NCBI GenBank assembly: GCA_002245135.1
Contig: NGBS01000310.1
Location: 58,876 to 122,875, forward strand
DNA from: Proteromonas lacertae
Taxonomy: Eukaryota > Sar > Bigyra > Opalinata > Proteromonadidae
Length of the DNA stretch: 64,000 nt
Direction of reading: 5' to 3'
Within the stretch, counting starts at the first letter, position 1, and every line of letters starts with the position of its first letter. The position numbers and the translations under genes are program-made. Of this stretch, positions 48,836-59,719 are shown in pieces. The notes under the pieces are model-generated. The model was not told the origin of the DNA. It worked only from the letters and a program-made list of their open reading frames with translations, and made no database searches.

Positions 48836-49766
48836 ATGAGCCACTTTGAATTTTCTGAAGTTTTACCTAATGCAGATGTCGATTTTACTGAATATTTTGA
48901 ATATGTATGTCTAGAGATTGATAGTCAATATGCCAGCACAACATTGAAAGATTTAACAAAGAAATTTCCATTACCACTTGAAGTATTGATTATTTTGTTA
49001 ATTTGTTAGTTGAAAGATATAAAAAGAGCAAGAAAATATCCTGATAAAACTATCAAAAAAGTTCAATTATTACTCGTTCCGAAAGAAGATAAAGACAAAC
49101 CAGAATCATTTTTATCATCTTTAGAAATACCATATTCAATTTCTGATTGTCTAATTCCAAAACATAAACCACTCACAACAGAACAGTTCAACATTTGTAA
49201 TTCAATGTGGCCAATTTCGTTTCGTTATAATACTATGTACAATCCACTAACACCAAAACAAATCACTGAAATGATTCCATTTATGAAAGAAGCAATTGAA
49301 CAAGCCAAAATAGGAATAAATAAAGGATTTGTAGGAATAGGTGGTATAATAGTAAATCCAAAAGATAATTCTATAATTGCAAAATCATATGATACTAGCA
49401 GAGATAAATCTGAAAATATAATTGGTCATCCATTACATCATTGTACGATGAATTTAATTGAAGAATTATCAACACAATTATCATCTTATATTAATAGAAA
49501 AAGAGATCATCCTGCTGGTTTAGATGATCAATATCTCTGTACAGGTTATGATATATATTTGACAAGAGAACCGTGTATTATGTGTTCAATGGCTTTAGTT
49601 CACAGTAGAATAGCTAGAATAATATGGTGTAGATAATAAAAATGCTGGTGGTGTAGGATCTAGATATATATTACATAGTTATTCTAGTATTAATCACCAT
49701 TATAAAGTCTATCGTTATTTATTATATGATGAGTGTAATAATTTGTATAATTCTCTTAGTATTTAA
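48836..49766 (+). pseudogene. ADAT3: ADAT3-like tRNA adenosine deaminase subunit, frame broken near 49625
   Basis: Homologous to the non-catalytic partner of the ADAT2/ADAT3 enzyme that converts A34 to inosine in tRNA. Exon 1 48836-48982 and exon 2 from 49010 are joined over a 27-nt intron. The N-terminal domain is followed by a cytidine-deaminase-like domain: SFRYNTMYNPLTP, HPLHHCTMNLIEEL (His of the zinc site; the catalytic Glu position is Thr, as expected for ADAT3), YLCTGYDIYLTREPCIMC, SMALVHSRIARII. Immediately after, the frame hits TAA, while the homologous continuation GVDNKNAGGVGSRYILHSYS lies one base over, up to TAA 49764-49766. So a single-base shift at about 49625 splits the gene: mutation, error or frameshifting. 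Confidence 0.75.
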
Positions 49767-49869
49767 CTTTAATAAATAAATTTTCCTTATTATTTATCGT
49801 TTTTTATTGCTTGTGATGTTTTTCTATTTTCGATAGGTTTGATTCCCTCAAGTTCCGTTTTTAATAAAA

Positions 49870-51055
49870 ATGTCTTTTGTATAACATATACATCTATCTT
49901 AGAAAAAATATCATCAAAGTAAAGAAGAAATCAAGTTTTTCCTAGATTCTCAAATGCCAAAAGACATTGAAGAACAACTTACACAACAAATGACATTTAC
50001 AAAACTGACACACACATTACAATCAGATAAAACTATACTAAAGCAAATAAAAGAATTAGTTGTATTAAAATAAGTGTAATAAAATAATAGGAAATGCACA
50101 ATTTAACACCTAATGGAGCAATATTGTTCAGAAGCAAACATTCACAAGAATTATTAGTAAGAGTGTTATATAGAAATAAAGGAAAAGCCGAAATTGAAGT
50201 ATTGATAATTTAGTTTATAAATTAGGAAGCTATAATTCAAGCATTTGCATTAATAGCTGGACCTTATACAGGTGATTTTATGACAACAAAAATATTAGTT
50301 TTAGGTAAATATTACAAATTATTTATAAAAGAAATACCAAATTATAGAGATAAACCATTAATATTAGTATAATTCTGTATATATAATCACCTTAGCATTA
50401 TATATTAATAATATTACTTGGAATGACTGTTGTAGATGTTGAAAAGATGTTGGATCTGATCGTTAAACCAATATTTTTTGAGTGTTATTTTCCATATTTT
50501 ACAATTACATCAACTGCAGAGTTTATTAGCGATTTATGTAAATTATTGTATAATTATATTCATTTATTATATAATAGTTATACTATATTAAAATATGGAA
50601 GTGATAAACAATGTGAATGTTTGACAATGATGGTTCATAATCATTATGAAGGATTTGAATTGTTATTGTCTTTATTAGAAGATTTGAATATTGACAAAGT
50701 TAAAGAAAGTGAAAGTGAAAATAAGCATTCTGAGCATTCCCAACACTCAGTTCATTCTGAATTTTCTGATGATTTTGAAGATAGTTTTGAGTGTAGTAGT
50801 AGTAGTAGTAGTAGTGGAAAGACAAATACAAATGAAAACGCAAATATAAACACAAACACCATATCTGACAAAGATAAAGATGAAAAAATAAATAATGACA
50901 ATTACAATGTAAATGAAGAAGAAATAAATGAATTACATATGCAACTTGTTAGTGTACTTTGTGGAATGGGAGCAAGATGTCCTTTAATATGTGAAAGAGT
51001 ATATAAACATTTTATAATGAATATATCTAAGTATAGTTCAAACCAATTGGAATGA
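49870..51055 (+). CDS. helical hypothetical protein with Ser-rich insert
   Basis: Five exons with introns of 24, 29, 27 and 29 nt encode 358 residues. The first exon encodes only MSF. The first 200 residues are helical repeats (FALIAGPYTGDFMTTKILVL, FISDLCKLLYNYIHLLYNSY), possibly ARM/HEAT-like. An acidic, serine-rich insert follows (HSEHSQHSVHSEFSDDFEDS, a run of AGT codons, then Asn/Thr/Asp). The C-terminal 40 residues are helical again (LVSVLCGMGARCPLICERVY). I recognise no family. Confidence 0.55.
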
Positions 51056-51221
51056 AGAACAAAATATACAATTACATATACAAATATATCGAATGTAAAG
51101 ATATTCAATTTTTCTTTCCCACTGTATATATATATAATCAATTTAATCATAGTTTATAGTAAATATATTTACTAATCGTTCCTTAGTTCCATCTCTTTAT
51201 CCTCCATCTCCATCTCCACTA

Positions 51222-51775
51222 ATGGTTCAATCACGTAAAACTTCTCCAATAATTTCACCACCACACAAGAATGTTCAATATGATTCAAGTAATAGATATT
51301 CACCTACAAAATCACCATCTGAATCGCCTCGTCATCGTGAAGAAATACATACTCCATTATTTGAGAGAGTAAAATCAAAAAGAAATTTGAAAAGGCCTGT
51401 TTCTGCTTCATTGCCAAGAACAAAAAGAATAAGTGATGATTTGTATGAAGTAAAGGAGTATATATAATGTTATAATATTTTTATTATATATTTAATAGTT
51501 ATCCATATGGATATAGAAACAGAATAAAAAGAAGACCTCAATCTGCTATACCAAAATCATCAGCAGAAAAACCAAATGAAGTGAAAAGTGATTTGAATAA
51601 CATAAATAAACCAAAAACAAGAAATAGTTTTATGAAAGAGTTGTTAGAAATGCAAAAAAACAAAAAGACTAAAGAAAAGGTGAAGATTGAGTTGAAAGAA
51701 TGTATAAAAGCATATAATTTAGCTCCAAGTCAGAAATCCTATCTGAAGAAATACTTATCAAAAACAAAGCAGTAG
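51222..51775 (+). CDS. small basic Ser/Pro-rich protein
   Basis: Two exons across a 41-nt intron near 51460 encode 170 residues. The N-terminal half is disordered and rich in Ser/Pro with repeated SPxxSP motifs (SPIISPPHK, SPTKSPSESPRH). RPVSASLPRTKR and RPQSAIPKSS are a repeated pair. The C-terminal 50 residues are a basic helix ending YLKKYLSKTKQ. An extra 5' exon is possible: a 28-nt intron-like stretch ends at 51186 and the following frame (PSLYPPSPSP) is open to the ATG. Confidence 0.5.
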
Positions 51776-51901
51776 TTAGAATCTGCGCTACATTAGTACA
51801 TTAGTATAATTATTTATGTGATATTACAATCCTAAAAAAAAAACATATTACAAAAAAAAATATCGTTTCAAATCATGTGATTTTCATAAAAAAACGATTG
51901 A

Positions 51902-53081
51902 ATGATAGATAATATACCGCAAGGTGAAAAATGCAACAGTGAATACATCTGTTTTCGTTTCGTATTTTTATTATCAGTATACCATGTTTCAGGAAAGAGC
52001 TATAGAAATGATGAAATCTCAAACTAAAACGAGACATCAGCAATTGATTTATAACCTGTCAGATACAACAAATTTGATTTGTAAATCATTATTCTGTATA
52101 AGATGCTTTACACATTATTCTTCTAATAGTATCCAACAACGAAGTAAATGTCATTATATACTCATATTTGAACATGTGGTCTAATGACCCACAATATGAT
52201 TATGTAGATAGAAAAGCTATCGAATCTTGTTTTGAATCAGAGAATAGAGGATTCATAACTTCATTTTTTAAGAATGAGCAAGTTTCCTGTGATGATTATG
52301 TGTTGTTTATTTGTTTTTTTCTGTTCTACGATAACAAAGACATTTTAACGATTTTATTATCAATGATTGGAGTTCAAAGTAATATTTTTATATCCAATAT
52401 TCAAGTCAGTCAATTTATCCGAACATATTCATTAAATTTGAATAATAGTCAAGAAGAAGAATATATCTTTAAATTAATATCTGAGCAATTATTTTCAGAG
52501 TATTTATATTCATAATAAAATCTTATACTAATAGATGTCAATCAGACCAATGTAGTTTAAAGTCTTTTCAATCATTTATGATGAAAGATAAACTGTTCAT
52601 ATTAAGACTGACTGGATTAAGACAAGACATTAGTCATTTAACATTGAATTTCGAAGATATTGATAAAATAATAATAAGAAACTATTATTACTATGAAAGA
52701 ATAAGCAACAAAATGATAGAAGATGAAGAAAATACAAGAATAAAAATATCAAAAGAATCTTGTATATGCAAAATCAATAGAATAATATTTACATCTAAAC
52801 CAGATCCATTCTATTGTGACTTTTGTCTTACATCTGATATAGATAATGTTAGAATTGATGTTATAGGTAAGATAAAGTCAAAATTCTGTTTAAGAAGAAG
52901 AAGCACATCAACTTGTTTTACAACTTCATGCAGATCTAAGTCTTTAGGATCAAGAAAAGTAACAGAGAATAGAATAATTCTTCCAGTTAGTTCTTCATCT
53001 ACATTTAGTAGAACAATCCCCTCAAAAGAGTATTCTACTAGTAACAAAAATAAAATATTTCCTTCCCTTTCTGATAGTTAG
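51902..53081 (+). CDS. tandem unknown family, copy A
   Basis: Four exons: 51902-51961 (60 nt), 51993-52095 (103 nt), 52130-52499 (370 nt), 52535-53081; introns 31, 34 and 35 nt; 359 residues. Exon 1 encodes MIDNIPQGEKCNSEYICFRF, unlike any other copy. Exons 2-3 read LICKSLFLSNNEVNVIIYSY, CFESENRGFITSFF, CDDYVLFICFFLFYDNKDIL, IFISNIQVSQFIRTYSLNLN. Exon 4 has FILRLTGLRQDISHLTLNFE, KESCICKINRIIFTSKPDPF with YCDF, then a Ser-rich basic tail ending IFPSLSDS. The hydrophobic exon-3 segment resembles paired EF-hand-like helices without calcium loops (weak inference). No signal peptide. Function unknown. Confidence 0.72.
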
Positions 53082-53829
53082 TTAAGACATATTAGTATTC
53101 TCATATTTTGTCAATAATTCACATATATTTAGTTAATAAATAGTATTTATGATGGTTTGTTAATATCGTGTATGTTTATCTTCATTTAGATATGTTTGTC
53201 CCAATTAAATAGAAATATATCTGTTTCTCATAACGAATCTATTTTTTAAATGAAATTTTAATTTGATTGAAATTGTGGATCATAATCATATTATGTGAAT
53301 ATATGAATGTTCAATTTTATCAATAACTATTTTGATATTTGAGAAGTTTAATATAATAGAGAAGATTAAAATGGATTAACTAGAAATACAAGCTCAATAG
53401 CTAAATTTATAAGCACAATATCACAACAAGAACTAGTAGGGGTGAGACAAATAACTTACGGAATACACTCCCAGTGTGATACTGTATGAAGGAAAGTAAA
53501 GTCAATGTTAACAAAGTTATAGATCAAGAGTAGTTATAATAAAAGATTGAATTATAGTTAATGTAGATTCTATTCTATTCTGAAAGAAATTGGTAATGAC
53601 GAACTTTATGAAATGAAATAAAATAAAGAACTAACAGAAAGACGAGATTGGATGTAGAAAAGAGTATAAAAATGTATAATTGAAATGAAGTATGATAAAT
53701 TTTAAATAGAAAAACTTATCCACTTCAAAGAATGTTTAAATAAATGCTTATCAATAAAATGAAGTAATTATATAATAATATTGTTTTTGTTTTATCCCAA
53801 ATAATGTGATATTCAAAAAATATTCGTAC
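53082..53829. other. non-coding stretch between copy A and the palindromic element
   Basis: About 750 bp with dense stops on both strands. Some short open pieces with Lys/Glu-rich translations occur near 53600-53700, but no chain with valid splice signals could be built. It might be decayed family or transposon sequence; I see no conserved motif to say so. Confidence 0.4.
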
Positions 53830-54472
53830 AATTTTGTTGTTCCCCGTATGGCGGAAATCCCCGTATGGCGGAACTCTATATTCCAGAATGATTCAATCAA
53901 AACTAATATGATATTCATGATGTTCGGAGTTAGTTATTAACAAATATATAGTTTGTCATATGACCTACATCTGTGATATACTTTTTTATGAACTTCATTA
54001 TTATCAATATTAAACTAATTTTCATTACATTCTCTATTTTAATGTATCAGTCACTAATACAGTCTAAAATACATTATCTGATATGAATATATTACAATAA
54101 ATTTAAAAAAAGCTTATTTAAAAAAGAAATTGAACAGAAGGCTTGAGTGAGGCTTGAACTTATTTTTTCTTATTTCTTTTTTCAGAACCTTAATATAAAA
54201 AAGAATGTATTTTATTCATATCAAATAATGTATTTTAGACTGTATTAGTGACTGATACATTAAAATAGAGAATGTAATGAAAATTAGTTTAATATTGATA
54301 ATAATGAAGTTCATAAAAAAGTATATCACAGATGTAGGTCATATGACAAACTATATATTTGTTAATAACTAACTCCGAACATCATGAATATCATATTAGT
54401 TTTGATTGAATCATTCTGGAATATAGAGTTCCGCCATACGGGGATTTCCGCCATACGGGGAACAACAAAATT
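53830..54472. mobile_element. palindromic foldback/MITE-like element
   Basis: Two arms of about 260 bp (53830 to about 54090 and about 54214 to 54472) are reverse complements with almost no mismatches, around a centre of about 120 bp. Each outer end carries two tandem copies of the 16-mer TCCCCGTATGGCGGAA (53841-53856 and 53858-53873 on the left, mirrored at 54429-54461), much more GC-rich than its surroundings. There is no open frame in it. Doubled terminal motifs inside long inverted repeats are typical of non-autonomous Tc1/mariner-like or foldback DNA transposons that borrow a transposase. I could not identify a target-site duplication. Its right end lies 29 bp before the ATG of copy B. 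Confidence 0.85.
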
Positions 54473-54501
54473 TATCTGATTTGGTATTAAACAAGATAAT
54501 C

Positions 54502-55690
54502 ATGTCTAACGCTATATTGCTTAGTAAAAGGAGTATGATTGAGGGCAACACTTTTCTTTATGTATATTGAGGTACACTATAGTCTGTTTCAGGAAAGAGC
54601 ATTAGAAATGATGAAGTCTCAGACTAAAACAAGACATCAGCAATTGATTTATAACCTGTCAGATACAACAAATTTGATTTGTAAATCATTATTCTGTATA
54701 AGATGCTTTACACATTATTCTTCTAATAGTATCCAACAACGAAGTAAATGTCATTATATACTCATATTTGAACATGTGGTCTAATGACCCACAATATGAT
54801 TATGTAGATAGAAAAGCTATCGAATCTTGTTTTGAATCAGAGAATAGAGGATTCATAACTTCATTTTTTAAGAATGAGCAAGTTTCCTGTGATGATTATG
54901 TGTTGTTTATTTGTTTTTTTCTGTTCTACGATAACAAAGACATTTTAACGATTTTATTATTAATGATTGGAGTTCAAAGTAATATTTTTATATCCAATAT
55001 TCAAGTCAGTCAATTTATCCGAACATATTCATTAAATTTGAATAATAGTCAAGAAGAAGAATATATCTTTAAATTAATATCTGAGCAATTATTTTCAGAG
55101 TATATATAATATAAAAATTAAGAATATTTTCTCTTGATAGATATGAAAGTAATCAATTTGATTTGAAGTCGTTTCAATCATTTATTTTGAAAGATAAACT
55201 GTTCATATTAAGACTGACTGGATTAAGACAAGACATTAGTCATTTGACATTGAATTTTGAGGCTATTGATCAAATATTAATCAGGAATTATTATTATTAC
55301 AGCATTTTAGAAAAGAAAAAAAGTAATGAAACAAAAAATACTGAAATAGAAATACCTAAAGAATCTTGTATATGTAAATTCCACATATTAGTATTTACAT
55401 CCAAGCCAGATCCATATTACTGTGATTTCTGTGTTGATTGTCAAGCTGACAATATTAGACTTGATATTGTAAGTAAGATAAAATTAAAGTTCGGTTTCAC
55501 GAGAAGAAGTAAATCAACACACTTTAAAACATCCATCTCGTCAAAGTCGTTAGGATCAGGTAAACGGAGAGAGAGAAGAATAATACTTCCAGTTAGTCAT
55601 TCATCAACCAATAGCAAAATATCTCCTTCCAAGAAATACTCTTACAACAACAATAATATAAGAGTATACCCTTCAAATTCTGTTTGTTAG
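54502..55690 (+). CDS. tandem unknown family, copy B
   Basis: Four exons: 54502-54561 (60 nt), 54593-54695 (103 nt), 54730-55099 (370 nt), 55141-55690; introns 31, 34 and 41 nt; 360 residues. Exon 1 encodes MSNAILLSKRSMIEGNTFLY, unrelated to copy A. From about 54632 to 55103 the DNA, intron 2 included, is identical to copy A apart from one C/T difference. Exon 4 then diverges moderately (YYYYSILEKKKSNETKNTEI; YCDFCVDCQADNIRLDIVSK). The palindromic element ends 29 bp upstream, so the promoter must overlap or use element sequence. Confidence 0.72.
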
Positions 55691-55840
55691 TCTGTGTACA
55701 TTCTTTATCATAATTTCTTATATTATAGATGTATTCATGTCCTTAGTTCATTAATATTCTATATTTTAATTTTTAATATTCTGTTTAGGAGTTTCTAAGA
55801 AAATAAATTAAAATATGTCCGTTTTTAAGATTTGTTGTTT

Positions 55841-57048
55841 ATGTCTTTACTCTCAACAGGATCAGTGTACAGCGTATCTTACACATATAACTGCTCCTAT
55901 GTATATTTAATTATGTCAAATGTAGAAAAATGCTGAACTGTTGTTGAGAAAAGAGATTAAGAAAAGAAAGCAGAAGCTATGTTTTCCTATTTATTATACA
56001 ACTCTCTTAATTTGTAAAACTCTATTTTGTATAACTTATTCTATATTTTTGTTGTTAGTATCAAATAATGAAGTGAATCTTATAATAGCTAGGTATTTGT
56101 CGTTATGGAACAAGCATCCTAATGTGGAATGCGTATATAGAAGTGAAATAGAAGAGTGTTTTTCTCCAGATAATAGAGGATTTGTAACAGCATTCTTTTT
56201 GGATGAAAAAGTGAGTTGTAATGATTTTGTTCTATTTGTCTTTTTCTTTTTGTTTTATACTAAAGAAGATATCTTGAATGTACTAATAGCAATGGTTGGC
56301 ATAAATAGTAAATTATTTATAACAAAAGAACAAATAATTCTGTTTTTCAACACCTACAATTTAGATATAACAAATTATTGTGAATTAGTATATATGTTAG
56401 ATTTATCTAAACCAATTTTGCCGAAGTATCTATATTGCTTATAGTCATTTCTTGTTTAATAGTTATCCATCTGAAGCGTATAGTTTAAAAACATTTCAAA
56501 CTTCATTAATACATAACAAATCGTTTTTATCAGAATTGAGTAAACTGAAAGAAGATATAAGTAATTTAACCATAGATTATGAATCTGTAGACAAAATAAT
56601 ACTGAGAATGAGTTATTATAACAAATTATTAACAAAATCAGAGGCAATATTAGAAAAAGCAGTTGATGATAAGATTGATATTAAAGAATATCCAAGAGAA
56701 TCTTGTACATCGAAATTAAATAGATTCTTCTTTTCTAACAAGCCAAATCCTTATCATTATGATTTTAGCATAGTTTACTTACCTGAAACAGCAAAGAATG
56801 ATGTTATTCTACAAATCAAACAAAGATTTCATCTTTCAAAGAAGGATAGTCTAACATGTTTCAAAATATCTTTTAGTATTTATTATTATCTACTAATATA
56901 TATTACTTTAGATAAAAATAGTCAGCAACCATCTAATAATATAATAATATACCCTTCAACGAATTCTCCCAGTGATCCTGGTTTTAGATCACCTTTATAT
57001 TCTAATCGAAGTAACAATAAAGTTTATCCATATAAAGAAGATTTTTAG
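55841..57048 (+). CDS. tandem unknown family, copy C
   Basis: Exons 55841-55900 (60 nt), 55926-56028 (103 nt), 56059-56425 (367 nt) and 56463-57048, the last probably split by a fourth 36-nt intron near 56876; 359 residues with that intron removed. Exon 1 encodes MSLLSTGSVYSVSYTYNCSY. The conserved core reads LICKTLFLSNNEVNLIIARY, CFSPDNRGFVTAFFLDEKVS, FFLFYTKEDILNVLIAMVGI, LFITKEQIILFFNTYNLD. Exon 4 has NYPSEAYSLKTFQTSL, RESCTSKLNRFFFSNKPNPY and HYDFS. About half the residues appear to match copies A and B. Function unknown. Confidence 0.7.
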
Positions 57049-57425
57049 AATATTGTAAATAGTCTATAGGATGGAATTATATATGATTTACCTTAATGTA
57101 AATAGTTAATATTATAGGATATATAAATATACATGATTGAAATACATTTAATGTAAATAAACCAGTTTACAATTTAAAATCCTTAGTTTATACATATTTC
57201 TTAATATTTTATAATGTTTCTTTTGTCTATCCCCAAACCTAAGTGTTATTACAACTAATCATAAACACTATAAATAAAGTGAGTTAATTATATTTATAAC
57301 TACCTCTGAAACGATTTGATAAATGGAATTACTTTGTTTTCTTTCTATCATAAGAATTACGTCACTAATTAAAAAATAGTCGTTTTAGTAGGTTTTTATT
57401 TGTTGTTTTTAAATTTATTTAGAGT
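57049..57425. other. intergenic, no gene seen
   Basis: About 375 AT-rich bases between copies C and D with no exon or repeat that I can support. Several TTAATGTAAATA-like words recur (57094, 57150) but are too short to mean much. Confidence 0.4.
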
Positions 57426-58649
57426 ATGTTAGACAGACATAGTATCGAGTATAAAAGCAACTTGGATTATGGAGAATATAATTATGTATTTGATTTGTTT
57501 ATTGTTTTTAGAACGATGCTTATAATTACCTTCATAAACACATTAGAAATAAAAATCATAGTGTTTGTATGACACTATCCGAAGTTTCGCTGCTGATGTG
57601 CAGAACACTTTATTGTATTTAAATATAGTCTATTTTTATTAGTATCAAATTATGAAGTGAACAGTATAGTAGGTTCTTATTTAATTTTTTGGAACAGAAA
57701 CAGGAACGTAAATTATGTGTATAGATTAGTGTTAGAAATGTGTTTTAAACCCTTAAATAGAAGAATTATAAATCACTTCTTTATTGATGAAAGAATCAAT
57801 GTAAATGACTATTTATTATTTGTGTGCTTCTTTTCCTTCTTTAGTTATGAAGATATAGTTACTCTAATGATTTCTATGTCAGGAATCAACAGTAAATTAT
57901 TTATATCTAAAGAACAATTAGATTTATTCTTTGTAATATATGATTTAGATAAAAAAGAGTTTACAGATATGGTTGAAGTTCTTAATTTTACAAAACCCTC
58001 TCTACCAGAGTATATTCAAAAAATATATTACATATTGAATAGTTATCCATCTGAAGCATATAGTCTAAAAACATTTAAATCATATTTACTAAAACAATCA
58101 CCATTTCTATTTCAGTTGTATAATCTTCAACAAGAAATTAGTGCTTTCACATTAACTAAAGATGAAATATATAAAATCAACATAAGAAGAAGTTATTATA
58201 ATTATGCTACCACAGTGAGAAATAGTTTAAATAATTATGAATTAGATTATAATAAGCATGTTCAAGATACATATGCTAGACCAAATGAATCATGCTTTGA
58301 AAAAACAATCAGAATTTTATTCACATCAAAACCCAACCCTTTTCATTACGATTTTAGTCTCAATTATTCAGCTGATGCAGCAAGAAATGAAATATTGTGT
58401 AACTTAAAGCAGAAGTACTGTGTTAATAAGAAAAATACTTCTACCTGCTTCACTACTTCTTTATTTTCTCGATCAACTTATTCAAAGTCGAATTTCTCCA
58501 AATTAAACATAGAAAGAGAAAATAAGTCATGTTTACTCAAAAATAGGATTATATATCCTGCCACAAGTTCTTCTTTTAATAATTCAGAATCATTATCACC
58601 AGCAAAATCAAAATTGTCCAATGCAGCAAGAATATTTCCTGAATTGTAA
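57426..58649 (+). CDS. tandem unknown family, copy D
   Basis: Exons 57426-57485 (60 nt), 57512-57614 (103 nt), 57643-58009 (367 nt), 58043-58649; introns 26, 28 and 33 nt; 378 residues. Exon 1 encodes MLDRHSIEYKSNLDYGEYNY. The core is LMCRTLYLSNYEVNSIVGSY, CFKPLNRRIINHFFIDERIN, FFSYEDIVTLMISMSGINSK, LFISKEQLDLFFVIYDLDKK. Exon 4 has YPSEAYSLKTFKSYLL, NESCFEKTIRILFTSKPNPF, HYDFSLNYSADAARNEI and a longer Ser-rich tail. Copies C and D share YPSEAYSLKTF at the start of exon 4, so they form one sub-pair and A/B the other. Confidence 0.72.
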
Positions 58650-59249
58650 ATTATTTACATGCCATTGATAATTTAAATGTTTAAATTAGAATAATAAAAA
58701 ATAATGTCGTTTTAAGCTTTTTATTTTGTTGTTCGAAAGATCGTGGGGTTATTCAATAAAGATGTGAATAATAAAACTTTAAAAAATTATTATAATATAC
58801 AGAGTTTCATTCACTACAATAAAATCTCTATTTTATTATGAATATTTTGATATTATTAATCATTTTTGCAATAATTAATAATATATCGTATATGAAGCAT
58901 AGATGTTGAGGATTTATGAAAATTTATACACGTTTTCAACAGTTAATTGTAGAATCCTTTTGTTTACATAAATAAGTGCATTAAAATATATGTATAACCG
59001 TAAGAATATCACTGTAGGTGGGTAACCCGTACCAGACTATTCTTAGGTGCCTTCTACAGGTAAGAATAAGCGATTTGAGTGTAAATTAGTTTTTGGTACG
59101 GGTTATACTGGAGCAAGTGGTGAGTTTAAATTTCTTTATATATTTTAGTGTATGAGTAATTTTATGGGTTAAAATTTTTCTTTTGTTTTTTGTATATAAT
59201 TTCATTTAACTTTTTCTTATTGTTTTTTATCAATCATAATTTCAAAAGA
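58650..59249. other. junction between host genes and the intronless block
   Basis: About 600 bp without coding potential. It contains the inverted repeat at 59023-59105. Left of it genes have tiny introns; right of it none do. Confidence 0.5.
59023..59105. repeat. inverted repeat at possible element boundary
   Basis: TAACCCGTACCA at 59023-59034 and its exact reverse complement TGGTACGGGTTA at 59094-59105. Inside, TATTCTTA (59039-59046) and TAAGAATA (59061-59068) form a second smaller inverted pair. The GC-richer words stand out from the AT-rich surroundings. It could be a terminal-repeat end or nested ends of the integrase-bearing element, or a structured RNA. It does not fold as a tRNA. Confidence 0.6.
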
Positions 59250-59591
59250 ATGTCAAGAATTTGGATCGAGAATGTTAATATAGAAGATAGAAATAAGCGT
59301 GAAGATGAAGACTTTGAAAGAATCTATGCAATCATTGAAAGTGAAGTAGCTAGAATAGTAGCTGAGCCACCTCCAGTAGTAATGTGGTATACTTCTGATA
59401 CAGCTGATGAGGATGACAGAAAGTATGAAGAATGGCGTGCAATTCATAAACCAACCAGAGTAGCACAAGCAACCATACGCCCTAGAAAATGGGTTGATCC
59501 TGAAGAAGAGCGCAGAAAAACAAAGATGTTAAAGCGTTATGGTATTGATGAAAAGAACATCATTGAAGAAAGACTAAGATTTCATAACTAA
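59250..59591 (+). CDS. small charged hypothetical protein, element gene 1
   Basis: An intronless 113-residue frame from ATG 59250. It is rich in Arg, Glu and Asp (WIENVNIEDRNKREDEDFER), has a Pro segment (AEPPPVVMWYTSD) and a basic end (RKWVDPEEERRKTKMLKRYG). No membrane segment and no recognised motif. It is the first of four same-strand frames in the block. Confidence 0.55.
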   Translation: MSRIWIENVNIEDRNKREDEDFERIYAIIESEVARIVAEPPPVVMWYTSDTADEDDRKYEEWRAIHKPTRVAQATIRPRKWVDPEEERRKTKMLKRYGIDEKNIIEERLRFHN

Positions 59592-59719
59592 TTCTTAAAT
59601 CATTGGTTTTAATTGAATTTTTGTTTTTTGATTGGTTGAATAGAAATAAACATAATATTACATAATTCTTTTCATTCATAAATTTCTTGCGATTTTTGAA
59701 ATAATCTACATAAATTAAA

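Noticed and set aside
53830..54472. Palindrome as a pure assembly artefact
   Set aside because: The outer ends carry an ordered doubled 16-mer and a unique asymmetric centre of about 120 bp, as expected for a foldback transposon, though only long reads can fully exclude an artefact.
59000..59120. tRNA gene
   Set aside because: The inverted repeats do not form a cloverleaf, and no TpsiC GGTTCRA box is present in the right place.
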